Positions 37,905 to 47,500 of a stretch of 47,500 nt of DNA are shown here, piece by piece. The translations under genes were made by a program, and so were the position numbers. Origin of the DNA: Anaeromyces robustus (taxonomy: Eukaryota; Neocallimastigomycota; Neocallimastigomycetes; Neocallimastigales; Neocallimastigaceae); NCBI GenBank assembly GCA_002104895.1, contig MCFG01000037.1, positions 180,001 to 227,500 on the forward strand. The letters run 5' to 3'. Each line of letters starts with the position of its first letter. Position 1 is the first letter of the stretch. Under the pieces are notes generated by a model. It made no database searches, was not told the origin of the DNA, and worked only from the letters and a program-made list of their open reading frames with translations.

Positions 37905-38631
37905 GAATAATTTAAAAGTAAAAAAATTTTTTTTTTTACTTTTTAATAACATTTGTATTAAAAAGAAAGAAAAATGAAATGAAAAAATTAAAAATATTGA
38001 AAAGAAACAAAAAAAAAAAAAAAAAAAAAGGATATATAATTATAGCTAATCAAATTTGAATATAATGTATTATTAATGATTTAATATCATTTGTATTAAA
38101 GTTGAGGTATAAAGAAAAAAAATTGGTATAAGATAAATTATAAGATAAATTAATTTAAGGAATGAAAACATCATAATATATATTTAGATTATTTTTTATT
38201 TTTTTTTTATTAGTTCATATATTAATTATATATAAAAAAAATGTATAATCGAAGTAAAAATTCTTTCAAAAGTATATATATAAATATAAAAATATAAAAA
38301 AAAAAAAAAGTTTTTTTTAATTTATATTTTTTTTATAATAATTATTATTATCTGTTTTATTTTTTTTTTTTAAAAAAAAAAGATATATGATTAATAATAA
38401 TATTATAGTAATCTTATTTTTTCTTTTTTTAGTATGAAAAAAAAAAAAAAATTAGTAACAAATAAAATTTAAAACATGATTTTTTATATATAAAAAAAAA
38501 AAAGTAACATTAAAATAAGTAAATAAATAAGTTAAAATAAATAAAAATAAGTTAAAATAAAAAAAAATAAATAAAAATAAAAAAAAAAATAAAAAAAAAA
38601 AATAAAAAAAAATATATGTTTTTGATTTATG
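37905..38631. other. bZIP 3' flank
   Basis: AT-rich with many A-tracts and a decaying AAAT/AAAAAT stretch at 38515-38612. It contains the bZIP 3' UTR; AATAAA-like strings are too common here to name a polyadenylation site. No gene. Confidence 0.5.
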
Positions 38632-39451
38632 GAATGAAATTTTCCATTGTGACAGTTATCAGAGAATTGATCATTGGTTTATAAATTGTTTCTTATTTAA
38701 AAATATTCATATTGATCACTTCTCTGATCTAGATAGAAACTTTTTTTGTTTTTTAGATAGTCTTTTTAATAGTTTAGTTAGGACCAGTAATAACCCTAGT
38801 GTGGATAATAGAATTAATAATATTGTTAAGGGTTATAAAAGTAGTAATAATATGAGGATTAATAGTTTAAGTAATATAGATATATTAGGTAATAAAAAAA
38901 TAGTTAATAGGTATAGTATTTATATTTTTTTAATTGGTGGAAGGGATTATGGTTTTAGTGATAGAATTAACAATATTACATATAAAAAGGAATGGGAATG
39001 TTTGTTTAAATGTCAGACTGAATCTGGTACTTATTCAAAATCCCCATTCTTGTTGCGATCTGCGGCTCTATTGAATGATATCATGCCTGTTGTCTGTAAA
39101 AGACAACATATATTGTTTAATAAGTTTAAAACCAACCTCTCCAGGAACGTCAATGCTGATAACACAGTAGGACAGCCTAGTAGGGCAAATGCCGATCCTA
39201 TTTCCGACTCTAGTGGAATAGGATAGATCAATTTTACTTTAATTCTATATTTAGAATTAAGGGCTTGTATGGATTTATTGTTTTTAAATATTATTATACT
39301 ATTTTTTTTCCCTCCAGTATTATTTATTATTATCTATAATATTTTACTGGTTTTTTATTTTTTTTAGTATCATTTTTTTCATTATGTGTTTTTTTATGAT
39401 TCATGTATTTTAATATTTAAATTCAATAAAAGTGATGTACAAATTGTGTGC

Positions 39452-39487
<36 letters not shown>

Positions 39488-39495
39488 ATGAAATT
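38632..39495 (+). mobile_element. 5'-truncated non-LTR retrotransposon (LINE) with poly(A) and target-site duplication
   Basis: Inserted DNA is 38642-39485 (844 bp). It is flanked by a perfect 10-bp direct repeat, GAATGAAATT, at 38632-38641 and 39486-39495. The right end is a 31-A tail (39455-39485) preceded by AATAAA at 39425-39430. The left end opens directly into coding sequence with a C-x7-H-x4-C arrangement (38648-38689), the last three ligands of the CCHC knuckle found at the C-terminus of non-LTR retrotransposon polymerases; truncation falls right where the first Cys would be. Composition is less AT-rich than the host DNA. An alternative is a retrocopied host mRNA, but the knuckle favours a LINE. 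The clade cannot be named from this tail. Confidence 0.75.
38642..39226 (+). CDS. C-terminal fragment of a LINE polymerase protein
   Basis: 194 codons open from the truncation point to TAG (39224-39226). It begins FHC, then DSYQRIDHWFINC: C-x7-H-x4-C. Then come about 90 Asn/Asp/Ile-rich residues and a better-conserved looking end (KKEWECLFKCQTESG, SPFLLRSAALLNDIMP, ADNTVGQPSRANADP). No start codon belongs to this frame; it is the tail of a longer ORF cut off on insertion. The frame has no internal stop, which suggests a young insertion. The reverse transcriptase and endonuclease domains are absent. Confidence 0.65.
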   Translation, partial: FHCDSYQRIDHWFINCFLFKNIHIDHFSDLDRNFFCFLDSLFNSLVRTSNNPSVDNRINNIVKGYKSSNNMRINSLSNIDILGNKKIVNRYSIYIFLIGGRDYGFSDRINNITYKKEWECLFKCQTESGTYSKSPFLLRSAALLNDIMPVVCKRQHILFNKFKTNLSRNVNADNTVGQPSRANADPISDSSGIG

Positions 39496-39578
39496 ATTAT
39501 ATAAATTTATAATATTTCACAAAATAAACATAATATATATTAAAAATGTTTTATATTTTATTTTAAATAATTAAAAAG

Positions 39579-39681
39579 ACATTGATTTTTATTACGTTTA
39601 TATTTATTAAAAAAAAAAAGATAAAAAAAACATTAAATTTTTATTACGTTTATATTTATTAAAAAAAAAAAGATAAAAAAA
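39579..39681. repeat. Two-copy 51-bp tandem duplication
   Basis: TTTTTATTACGTTTATATTT followed by ATTA11GATA-type sequence occurs twice back to back, almost identical, between the LINE insertion and the ankyrin gene 3' end. Confidence 0.8.
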
Positions 39682-39800
39682 ACATTAAAAATGCATAATT
39701 ATTTTTTTTTTTTTAAGTAAAAGATAGAAATACTTATTTTTATTAAAGAATCACTAATTTTATTTATATCTTGAAAATATTAAATAAATAAAAAAAATGT

Positions 39801-42191
39801 TTACTTTGAATAAAGATCAAATAGTTCATTAATTTTATATTGTGGTTGGTTACTACTATAATAACCATAAGTATTATTACGATGCTGATTTAATTGAAGT
39901 GGTGTCCAATAATTATTATTTTTTATTTCCTTATTTGCACCATTAATCAATAAACATTTAATTGAATTGTAGCTTTTATTTTCTACAGCAATATGCAATA
40001 ATGTATTTTTAGTTGAATAATCTTGAGTGTTTATATCAAATTTATTAGATTTAATTATTTGTTCCAATAACATATCATTATCTTCATATATAATTTGTTT
40101 CATAAAGTCAAAAGTAATAATATTATTTTTAGCATTATAGACATCATATCCTTTATCTTTTAAAAATGTTATTATTTTTTTATTCCCGGCGTCGAATGCA
40201 TAATTTAATGCAGTTTTACCTTCCTTATTTTCGGTATTAATATTAATTCCATTATTAAATAAAAGTTCAATAATAGAAATGTAATTATTTTGGATAGCGT
40301 ATACCAGAGGTGAATTACCGTCCTTATCAACTGAATTAATGTTTGCACTTTTTTCAATAAATTTATTTATGTATAATTCTTTTTCTTTTTCTTTAAATTT
40401 ATTTGAATTAAGCAATGAAATAATTGGTGTTTCATTATTAGAATTAACTATATTTAAGGCTATATTATTTTTTTGTAATAATAAATCCAAAATTTTTACG
40501 CTTCCTACATTTATAGCATTATCAATAATTGAATTATTAGAATTATCTTTTAAATTGATATTAGCGCCAACATTGATTAATTTTTTTACATTTTCAATAT
40601 CTTTCTTATCAATAGCATAAAATAATACACTTTTGCCTTCTGAATCAGTTTGATTAACATCCAGGAATTTAACTAAATAGCTAAAAATATCCAAACGGTT
40701 TAATTTATATGATAATGTTAATGGTGTATCACCGTTGATATCTTTTACATTCATATCAATTTTATTTTCATATCCATAATTGATAATAGAAAATACAATA
40801 TCAAAATTATTTTGATTAATCGCTTTTATTAATGGATAATATCCATAATCATCTTTTTTATTAATATCAATAGGAATTCGATTTTCATTAGCATAATCAA
40901 TTAATAATTCTACAATTTCTGATCTATTTTGATTGATAGCTTTGTGTAAAGGTGATACACCATTAATATCTTTTTCATTAATATCTACATGATGCTCAAT
41001 TAATTGTTCCAACATTTCCCATTTATTATTATGAATTGCTAATAGTAATAACGATACACCACAATCATTTTTAGTATTACAATTAGCACCTTGTTCCAAT
41101 AAGTATTTAAATATTTCAACATTGCTATAATAAAAAGAAGTTATAATTGGATATTCATCATTTATATCTTTTATATTAATATCAATATTATTTTTATAAA
41201 TTTTTGATTCCATTATATATTTTACTAAAGGTAAATTATTAAATTTAATAATGACATTTAAAACTAAATTAATTAATTTTGAAATGTATTTTTCATTGGA
41301 TATTTTTTCCGAAGTATTGTTCAAATCCTTTAAGGAATCTTTTATAAAAGTATTAATAAGTAATTTTAAAATTTTAATATCACACTTTGGAATTGCTTCT
41401 TCGAAGATATATTCATAATCCATACATTTGTTATTGAAAGTAACAAAACAAAGTATTTTTTCAACAAAACTATAACTATTTATTTTAATTGCTTTTTGTA
41501 ATAAATTATATTTAACTATTTTTTTTGAAATGGTATTATCCTTACTACTATCATTTTCAAATAATACTCTTAATAAATGATTATTATTTTTTTCTATAGC
41601 TTTTTCATACATGGCATCGGTAATTATGATTTTCCCTTTCTCCTTTTTAACAATATTACATAATATTTTATCTGTTAAAATATCTTTATTTTTATAAACA
41701 TTTAATAAATTTAAAATAAATTTATTATCAAATTTTATAAATTGTAAAATAATTTCTAAAATTTTAGTTTTTTCATTTTCAAGTAAATTTAAAATAAAGT
41801 CATTGGTAATGTTGTCTAAAGAAAAACCTTTATTTAAAATATAATTTAAATTGCTATTATTACAAAGATTATTTTTTATTAAATAAGTAATAATATTTTG
41901 ATCTTCAAAAATATAATTAATACTTGCCCCATTTTCAATTAATATATCTGCCAATTCAAAATTATTTTTTTGAATAGCGAAAAAAAGCGGAACATAATTG
42001 TTATCTTCATAAGTAATTTCAAGATTTAAATTTTTATCATTTTTTTTAGAAAGAATTTGCTGTAATAAAGCAACAGATACATTATTTTCAATTGAAAGTA
42101 TTATTGCTTCATTATAATTATTAAAATCAATATTATTTTCTTTCATAAAATTTTCTAATTCAATTTCTCTTTCATTTGTTTCAATTTCCAT
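39801..42191 (-). CDS. Ankyrin-repeat protein, 796 residues, intronless
   Basis: One open frame. Residues 1-330 are a helical, Asn/Lys/Ile-rich region with worn ankyrin-like units, for example VPLFFAIQKNNFELADILIE at 67-86. Better repeats follow from about 341 to 765, each near 33-36 residues: DINDEYPIITSFYYSNVEIF, NDCGVSLLLLAIHNNKWEML, DINGVSPLHKAINQNRSEIV (408-427), DDYGYYPLIKAINQNNFDIV, DINGDTPLTLSY, DSEGKSVLFYAIDKKDI, DKDGNSPLVYAIQNNYISI (622-640), NKEGKTALNYAFDAGNKKI, and a last TLLHIAVENKSYNSIKCLLI. No membrane segment, signal peptide or other domain is visible. Such proteins bind partners; no function can be given. Degenerate tandem copies to the right (42940-44706) show it belongs to a locally duplicating family. 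The start ATG at 42191 is supported by the decayed copy, which has an ATG at the homologous place. Confidence 0.88.
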   Translation of the reverse strand: MEIETNEREIELENFMKENNIDFNNYNEAIILSIENNVSVALLQQILSKKNDKNLNLEITYEDNNYVPLFFAIQKNNFELADILIENGASINYIFEDQNIITYLIKNNLCNNSNLNYILNKGFSLDNITNDFILNLLENEKTKILEIILQFIKFDNKFILNLLNVYKNKDILTDKILCNIVKKEKGKIIITDAMYEKAIEKNNNHLLRVLFENDSSKDNTISKKIVKYNLLQKAIKINSYSFVEKILCFVTFNNKCMDYEYIFEEAIPKCDIKILKLLINTFIKDSLKDLNNTSEKISNEKYISKLINLVLNVIIKFNNLPLVKYIMESKIYKNNIDINIKDINDEYPIITSFYYSNVEIFKYLLEQGANCNTKNDCGVSLLLLAIHNNKWEMLEQLIEHHVDINEKDINGVSPLHKAINQNRSEIVELLIDYANENRIPIDINKKDDYGYYPLIKAINQNNFDIVFSIINYGYENKIDMNVKDINGDTPLTLSYKLNRLDIFSYLVKFLDVNQTDSEGKSVLFYAIDKKDIENVKKLINVGANINLKDNSNNSIIDNAINVGSVKILDLLLQKNNIALNIVNSNNETPIISLLNSNKFKEKEKELYINKFIEKSANINSVDKDGNSPLVYAIQNNYISIIELLFNNGININTENKEGKTALNYAFDAGNKKIITFLKDKGYDVYNAKNNIITFDFMKQIIYEDNDMLLEQIIKSNKFDINTQDYSTKNTLLHIAVENKSYNSIKCLLINGANKEIKNNNYWTPLQLNQHRNNTYGYYSSNQPQYKINELFDLYSK

Positions 42192-42939
42192 TTTATTTAT
42201 TTAATTTTATTATTCATAAATAAAATTTAGTTATTGGTAATAAAATATTATATTTAAAATATATGTTTCAAAAGTGTTTCTACTAAAAGTTTAACCGTTC
42301 AAATTTTATTTTGAAATTTTAAATTTAAAAATTGAAATGAATTTTGATTTAAATAAAAAAATAAAAATACTTTACTATTTTTTAATAAAATGTCATTTAA
42401 TTTATATTGATTATACAAATTTTATTTTAATAACAAACATTATACAATTAATAAAAATTAACATTTTAAGGTTACACTAAAGAAAATATTAATTTCTATT
42501 ATTCTTTAATTATTATACACTCAACAATTATATTAGTAAAAAAAAATGCAATATATGGATGGAGTTTTATTTTTATTATCTTTATTCTTTTCATTAATGG
42601 TTGTGCTTCATTAACCTTAGTTTTATGTTGAATTAAATAATGTAATATATTATCATTATATTTATTATATTCTTTTAAGAACTATGAAAAAAAGATTAGA
42701 GATAGTAAATTTTAAGATCAACAATTGATAAAAACATTTATATATATTTTAAATATAAATAATTACAAAGAAAGAGAGGCCAGAAGAATTATTAAAATTT
42801 TATGTATAATTGAAAACTACATACCTAATTAAAGAACAGATTTTAAAATATTGTTAAGAAAAGTATTGTATTTATCAAATTTTATTAAATATTAGGATAG
42901 TCCAAAATGTTCGCATTGTATATGCTTTAATAAAAACAC
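42192..42939. repeat. Upstream region of the intact ankyrin gene, duplicated at 43634-44190
   Basis: Shares with 43634-44190, in the same order, several blocks: TATGTTTCAAAAGTGTTTCT plus the following ACTAAAAGTTTAAC, AAGGTTACACTAAA, ACAGATTTTAAAA and GTTCGCATT...GCTTTAATAAAAACAC. It includes the probable promoter. Its right edge (42939/42940) joins abruptly to the 3'-truncated ankyrin copy. Confidence 0.8.
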
Positions 42940-43633
42940 TAATAAATTATATTTAACTATTTTTTTCTGAAAAAGTATTATCTTTATTACTATCAATTTC
43001 AAATAATACTCTTAGTAAATCATTATTATCATTTTCAATAGCTTTTTCATACATGGCATTAGTAATCATGATTTTTCCTTTCTCTTTTTAACAATATTAC
43101 ATAATCTTTTATCTGTTAAAATATCTTTATTTTTATAAACATTTAATAAATTTAAAATAAATTTATTATCAAATTTTATAAATTGTTAAATAATTTCTAA
43201 AAATTAAGTTTTTTCATTTTCCAGTAAATTTAAAATAAAGTTATTGGTGATGTTGTCTAAAGAAAAACCTTTATTTAAAATATAATTTAAATTGCTATTA
43301 TTACAAAAATTATTTTCTATTAAATATGTAATAATATTTTGGTCTTCAAAAATATAATTATAATACTTGCCCCATTTTCAATTAATATATCTTCCAATTC
43401 AAAATTATCTTTTTGAATAGCGAAAAAAAGCGGAACATAATTGTTACTGTCATAAGTAATTTCAAGATTTAAATTTTTATCAGTTTTTTTAGAAAGAATT
43501 TGCTGTAATAAAGCAACAGGTACATTATTTTCAATTGAAAGTATTATTGCTTCATTATAATTATTAGAATCTACATTATTTTTTTCACAAAATTTTCTAA
43601 TTCAATTTCCCTTTCATTTGTTCCGATATCCAT
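42940..43633 (-). pseudogene. Decayed 5' copy of the ankyrin gene (residues 1-231)
   Basis: Matches 41499-42191 base for base over most of its length; I judge roughly nine in ten positions identical. It retains the ATG (43633) but is out of frame within the first 20 codons, because one A of the GAAAATAAT stretch is lost, and carries further small indels (for example an added base pair set near 43345 and a shortened run near 43186-43200). It breaks off at 42940, inside the codons for residue 231, and abuts the duplicated upstream DNA of the intact gene. It is a host-gene pseudogene produced by tandem duplication. Confidence 0.9.
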
Positions 43634-44190
43634 TTTATTTATTTTTATTAAATAAAATTTAGTTAATAGAAAAACAATATTATATTTAAAATTTATGTTT
43701 CAAAAGTGTTTCTACTAAAAGTTTAACAGTTTCAATTTTTTTTTAAGATTTGAAATTTTAAATTTAAAAATTGAAATGAAATTTGTTTTAAAGAAAAAAA
43801 AATAAAAAAATAAAAATACTTAGTTATAATTCAAATTAATATTTTATAATCAATAAAAGGTCATTATACTTTATTAAATGACTTTTATTAAAAAATAATA
43901 AACATTAAAATATGTAACCTTAAAATATTAATTTTTATTAGTAGTATAAAATTAAGGTTACACTAAAAAATATATTATCATTATATTTATTAGAGATAGA
44001 AAATTTAAATATTAACAACTTATAAAACATTTATATAAATTCAAATATAAACAATTACAAAGAAAAAGAGAACAGAAGAACAATTAATATTTTATGTATA
44101 ATTAAAAACCATATGCTTGATCAAAGAACAGATTTTAAAACATTGTTAATAATCAAATGTTCGCATTATATAGGCTTTAATAAAAACACA
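43634..44190. repeat. Second copy of the ankyrin upstream region
   Basis: Diverged copy of 42192-42939, shorter by about 190 bp through internal deletions (the block matching 42530-42660 is mostly missing). It ends exactly at the string ATAAAAACAC, the same point where the first copy stops, followed here by a 22-A run. Confidence 0.8.
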
Positions 44191-44510
44191 AAAAAAAAAA
44201 AAAAAAAAAAAACACAAAATGTATAATTGAATGTATTTTTGATATACTTGATTCTCTTGTTGAACATGATAAAAGAAGAATTCAAATAATGTTTGATAAC
44301 CTCTATTATTTAATATTAAAAATAAAGAATTTTCTAATTGTTAGTATTATAATGGACTTTTTCGAAAATTAAATATTTAGAAATGTATATTTATCTAAAT
44401 ATGTTAATACAATATATATATAATAAAAAAAAAGTTTAAATATTAATTATAAATATGAATTAATTCATATTTTAATAAATGTATTTATTTTTGATTTTTA
44501 TAGTTTTATT
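44191..44510. other. Spacer with a 50-codon open stretch
   Basis: After the A-run, 44217-44369 is open on the plus strand and reads like protein (ECIFDILDSLVEHDKRRIQI). It has no ATG-led frame and no recognised family. It may be a relic or chance. Confidence 0.2.
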
Positions 44511-44706
44511 TATATCAATAGAAATTTGATTTTCATTAATATAATTAATTAATAAATATTTTATTAATAATTATAAATTTATTTTTAAAAAATGTATTTT
44601 TCATTGGATATTTCTTCCGAAGTATTGTTAAAATCCATTAAGGAGTCTTTTATAAAAGTATTAATGAGTAATTTTGAAATTTTAATATCACACTTTTGAA
44701 TTGCTT
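44511..44706 (-). pseudogene. Two internal remnants of a third ankyrin copy
   Basis: 44591-44706 matches 41283-41398 (residues about 265-303 of the intact gene). 44511-44560 matches 40861-40908 (residues about 428-444). Order and orientation agree with the intact gene, but some 370 bp between them are gone and the rest is absent. More diverged and shorter than the copy at 42940-43633, hence older or under faster deletion. Confidence 0.8.
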
Positions 44707-45307
44707 ATTAAATTATTTAAAATACTTTTGTGTTAGATTTCACAATCTGAAATAAAATTAAATAAAATAATATAATATAATAAAAAAATAATAAAAAAAA
44801 TTTTTTTTTGGATAAATACAATTTTTTGTGGATAAATCTTTTGTGGAGAAATATTTTGTGGATAAATATTTTTTTTAGATAAAAAAAAATTGTACTTCAA
44901 AAACTTCTTACATTTTTTTTCCTAATTAATAATAATGTTAACCTTAAATAATTCAATATATAATATTAATAAAAAAAATGAATAACAAAACAAATATATA
45001 AATATATAAATAAATAAAACATTTTATTATACAAAATATGAAACACTTATATACAACATAATCTTCTATTTATCAAGAAAAAAAAATTTTTTTTTAAATA
45101 TTTATTTATTATTTTTTTTTTTCATTTTTTTATTTTATTTAAAAAAAAAATTAAATAATATTAAATTAAACGTTTATAGAAAAAATATATATATATAAAT
45201 TTAATATTTATATTGTTATATTTTTGTTTTATATATATATAGATATTTAATATTAAAAACTTATTATTAAGAGATAGATAATTTGATGAATAAATTGATT
45301 AGATAGT

Positions 45308-45350
<43 letters not shown>

Positions 45351-45486
45351 ATTTTTAAAATTTTATTATTATAATTTCAATCTTAAAAAAAAAACAATTT
45401 CTTATTTTTTTTTATTATTTTTTCAATTCAATTTTAATTAAAATTCATTTATGTCTTATTATTGGTATGATTGTTATTCATCATCT
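44707..45486. other. Intergenic DNA between the ankyrin array and the WD40-like gene
   Basis: AT-rich, with a TGTGGATAAAT-type short repeat (44809-44880, about four units: GGATAAATA / GTGGATAAATC / GTGGAGAAATA / GTGGATAAATA) and a long T-run at 45314-45350. No gene seen. Confidence 0.6.
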
Positions 45487-46285
45487 TCAATCATCATCAT
45501 CTTCTTCTTCTTCATAACCAATCCAATATTTACGTGGTTGGTCTTCTATTATTAAATCTAATACATCAAAATAACGTGTTTTTTGTGGATATTGATCACT
45601 TCTGAAATCCCATACTGCTAATGAACTTTCTTGTTCATATTGTAAAGTTGTAAAAATAAAGGAATAATCTGTACTAAATTCTGCAAAACTTAATTCACTA
45701 GGAAGATCTATCATACGTGAAGTTGGAAGATGAAGATCCAATTTTTCTAATGCTCTTTCTTCTGATAAATTATATAAAAGTTCACCTGTTTTTAATGACC
45801 ATATACTAAGCATATTTCTTTCTGGTCCATTAGTTAATAAAAGATGACTATTAATTGCTAATGTAAATGGATATTGAACTTGACCACGACTTTCTATCAT
45901 ATCATCAAGTTCTCCTTCACTACCTTCTCCTATATTATCATTATCATTACCTTCACCTTCAACTTCACCTTCACCTTCAAATCCTTCTGCCATAACAGGG
46001 GGATTTAAATTAATATCATGATGTAAATTATTATTATTTTCATTTATTATCATTGGTTCCATAAATTCGGGATCAACAACAACAAGATCACCTTCTAAAT
46101 TTCTATTATCATTTTCAATTTCATTAATTTCTTCATCTTCAACAATATGATTAATATTATTATTATTTGGATTTGGTGTCATAATTTCTTGAGTTTCTGC
46201 TCCTAATATTGGATGTGTTTGAAGTGATGGAATATGATGATTTATCTGTAAAATAGAAAAAAAATTAAAATTAAAATAAAAAAAA

Positions 46286-46319
<34 letters not shown>

Positions 46320-47391
46320 TAAAACATTAATACATAAACAAAATCAAAATATATATATAATAAAATAACATATATATATATTATCAAAAATATAATTATA
46401 ATAACTTACATTTTGATATGCTGGTATTTCATTTTGATAATCAAAAGGTTGGCGATTATTAATTAAAGCTAATATTTGATTAATATTTGAAGCATTAGAA
46501 TCAATATCTTCTTCTGTATTATCATCATCATCATTATTAATATTATTATCACTATCATTATCATCACTTCTTCTATTTTCATGTTCGTTCTCTCTAGAAG
46601 ATATAGCTAATGGTCTTATTAAATGAAACATTGCTTGAGCTCTTTGATTTTGAGGATGATACATAATATTAATACATTTATTTTTAGAAATATCATAGAT
46701 AAAGTAAACATTACTTTGAAGTGCAAAAGCAATATAATCATTCCAAAGTGCAACATTTGTAAAGTTTTCTTCCTCACTTGGATTAATAAATTCTTTTGGA
46801 ATTTTATATGATGTAATAAGATCACCTGTTATAATATTCCATACCATAATTAATCCTTTATTATTTGTAGCTACCATTCTATCCTTATGAACACTCATAG
46901 AAATAATAAGTCCTTTTTTTTTTTTTTTTTTTTTTTAATTAAAAAAAAATTAAAAATATTAATATAAAATTAGAATATATATATAACATATATATTTAAT
47001 AAAAAAAATAATAAATACATTTATATTATTATTATGAATATATTTATCTTTATGAATAAAAAATAAATTTTATTTTTTTCCTATTTACCTAAAGAATCTT
47101 TAACATTAAACCTTTTCTTTATAGATAAAGTTCTAGTATCCCAAACAATAATTTCTGAAGTTAAATCAAATGAAACAATATAATGTTGATGATTTGATAA
47201 AACAAGTCCAATTTCACCATCATGACCTTTTAAACGACAAACATATTTTTTTGTTTCAATATCATAAACTTGAATATCTCTAAAATTATAAATCCAAAAT
47301 AAATAATGATTACAAAATGTAACTGTATAAGGTTCAGATCTACCATACGGCCATACCATTAAATATTTTCTTTTTGTTTTCTTCTCATGAT
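45487..47391 (-). CDS. WD40-like beta-propeller protein, 3' part (5' end beyond window)
   Basis: Visible exons: 47391-47089 (starts in phase, preceded by an acceptor TAG; upstream exons lie outside), 46912-46410, 46245-45487. The phases join to about 521 codons. WD-type units can be seen: DIQVYDIETKKYVCRLKGHD, SEIIVWDTRTLSIKKRF, GLIMVWNIITGDLITSYKI, NVYFIYDISKNKCI, NMLSIWSLKTGELLYNLSEE, SSLAVWDFRS. Two acidic, Asn/Asp/Glu-rich insertions split the propeller: about RRSDDNDSDNNINNDDDDN in the second exon, and Glu/Gly-rich EGEGEVEGEG in the last. The protein ends EEEEDDDD. I cannot say which WD40 family it belongs to; F-box/WD40 or a scaffold are possible. Stop is TGA at 45489-45487. Confidence 0.8.
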
Positions 47392-47500
47392 CTAAATTAA
47401 TTTAAAAAAAAAAAATTTTTTTTTTTTTTTACATTATATTTAATATAATAAACAAATTAATAAAATTATATATAAATTTAACATATTTTAAATTTATAAA

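Noticed and set aside
37679-37952. Minus-strand frames rich in Val/Ser
   Set aside because: Antisense shadows of the Ser/Thr-rich bZIP C-terminus and its 3' flank.
40339-40620. 93-codon plus-strand frame inside the ankyrin gene
   Set aside because: Antisense shadow of repeat codons; no family resemblance.
44189-44212. A-run after the duplicated ankyrin upstream region as a retrotransposed tail
   Set aside because: The duplicated unit includes non-transcribed-looking promoter DNA, and no target-site duplication is visible. Tandem duplication explains it better.

Overview
The window reads as eukaryotic nuclear DNA of extreme AT richness: long poly(A)/poly(T) tracts, AAAT/AAAAT microsatellites, and genes whose exons stand out as islands of higher GC. 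Multi-exon genes have short AT-rich introns with GTA-type donors and TAG/AAG/CAG acceptors. A Gcn4/Cpc1-type bZIP factor, a Firmicutes-like acetyltransferase and a locally duplicated ankyrin-repeat gene point to an anaerobic gut fungus (Neocallimastigomycota). That placement is inference from composition and gene content; no marker gene proves it.

Layout. 1-2990 is gene-poor and holds an 88-bp inverted-repeat element flanked by 9-bp direct repeats, a hairpin, and a small GC-richer orphan reading frame. 2991-4634 (minus, 6 exons) is NAA20, the NatB catalytic subunit. 4987-8638 (minus, 12 exons) is UBA2, the SUMO-activating enzyme subunit. 10203-11464 (minus, 6 exons) is a penta-EF-hand protein of exactly ALG-2 size. 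It diverges from an intronless bacterial-type GNAT acetyltransferase at 12265-12822 (plus). 14056-15233 (minus, 3 exons) is a short-chain dehydrogenase of the yeast Irc24/YIR035C type. I rebuilt these splice models by hand; all exon phases close, and the total lengths match the families.

15234-35282 is about 20 kb with no gene I can support. It holds a 360-bp AAAT array, a minisatellite with protein-like units, an orphan frame, other tandem duplications and, at its right end, a purine-rich and almost ATG-free leader with two short upstream ORFs. That leader precedes the 873-residue Gcn4/Cpc1-like bZIP gene (35283-37904, plus, intronless). The arrangement resembles uORF-based amino-acid-starvation control known for GCN4 and cpc-1.

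38642-39485 is a 5'-truncated non-LTR retrotransposon (LINE) tail: the last part of a C-terminal CCHC knuckle, an open frame, an AATAAA signal, a 31-A tail and a 10-bp target-site duplication. 39801-42191 (minus) is an intact intronless ankyrin-repeat gene of 796 residues. To its right lie decayed tandem copies: a 5' copy at 42940-43633 with its duplicated upstream DNA (43634-44190), and two internal remnants (44511-44706). 45487 to the window edge (minus) is the 3' part of a WD40-like gene.

The genes are housekeeping or regulatory and do not form one pathway. NAA20 and UBA2 both act in protein modification. I saw no tRNA, rRNA, CRISPR array or other unambiguous new system. The strongest leads are the bZIP leader, the decaying ankyrin array, the small 9-bp-TSD element, the fresh LINE insertion, and the transferred acetyltransferase with a duplicated start region.
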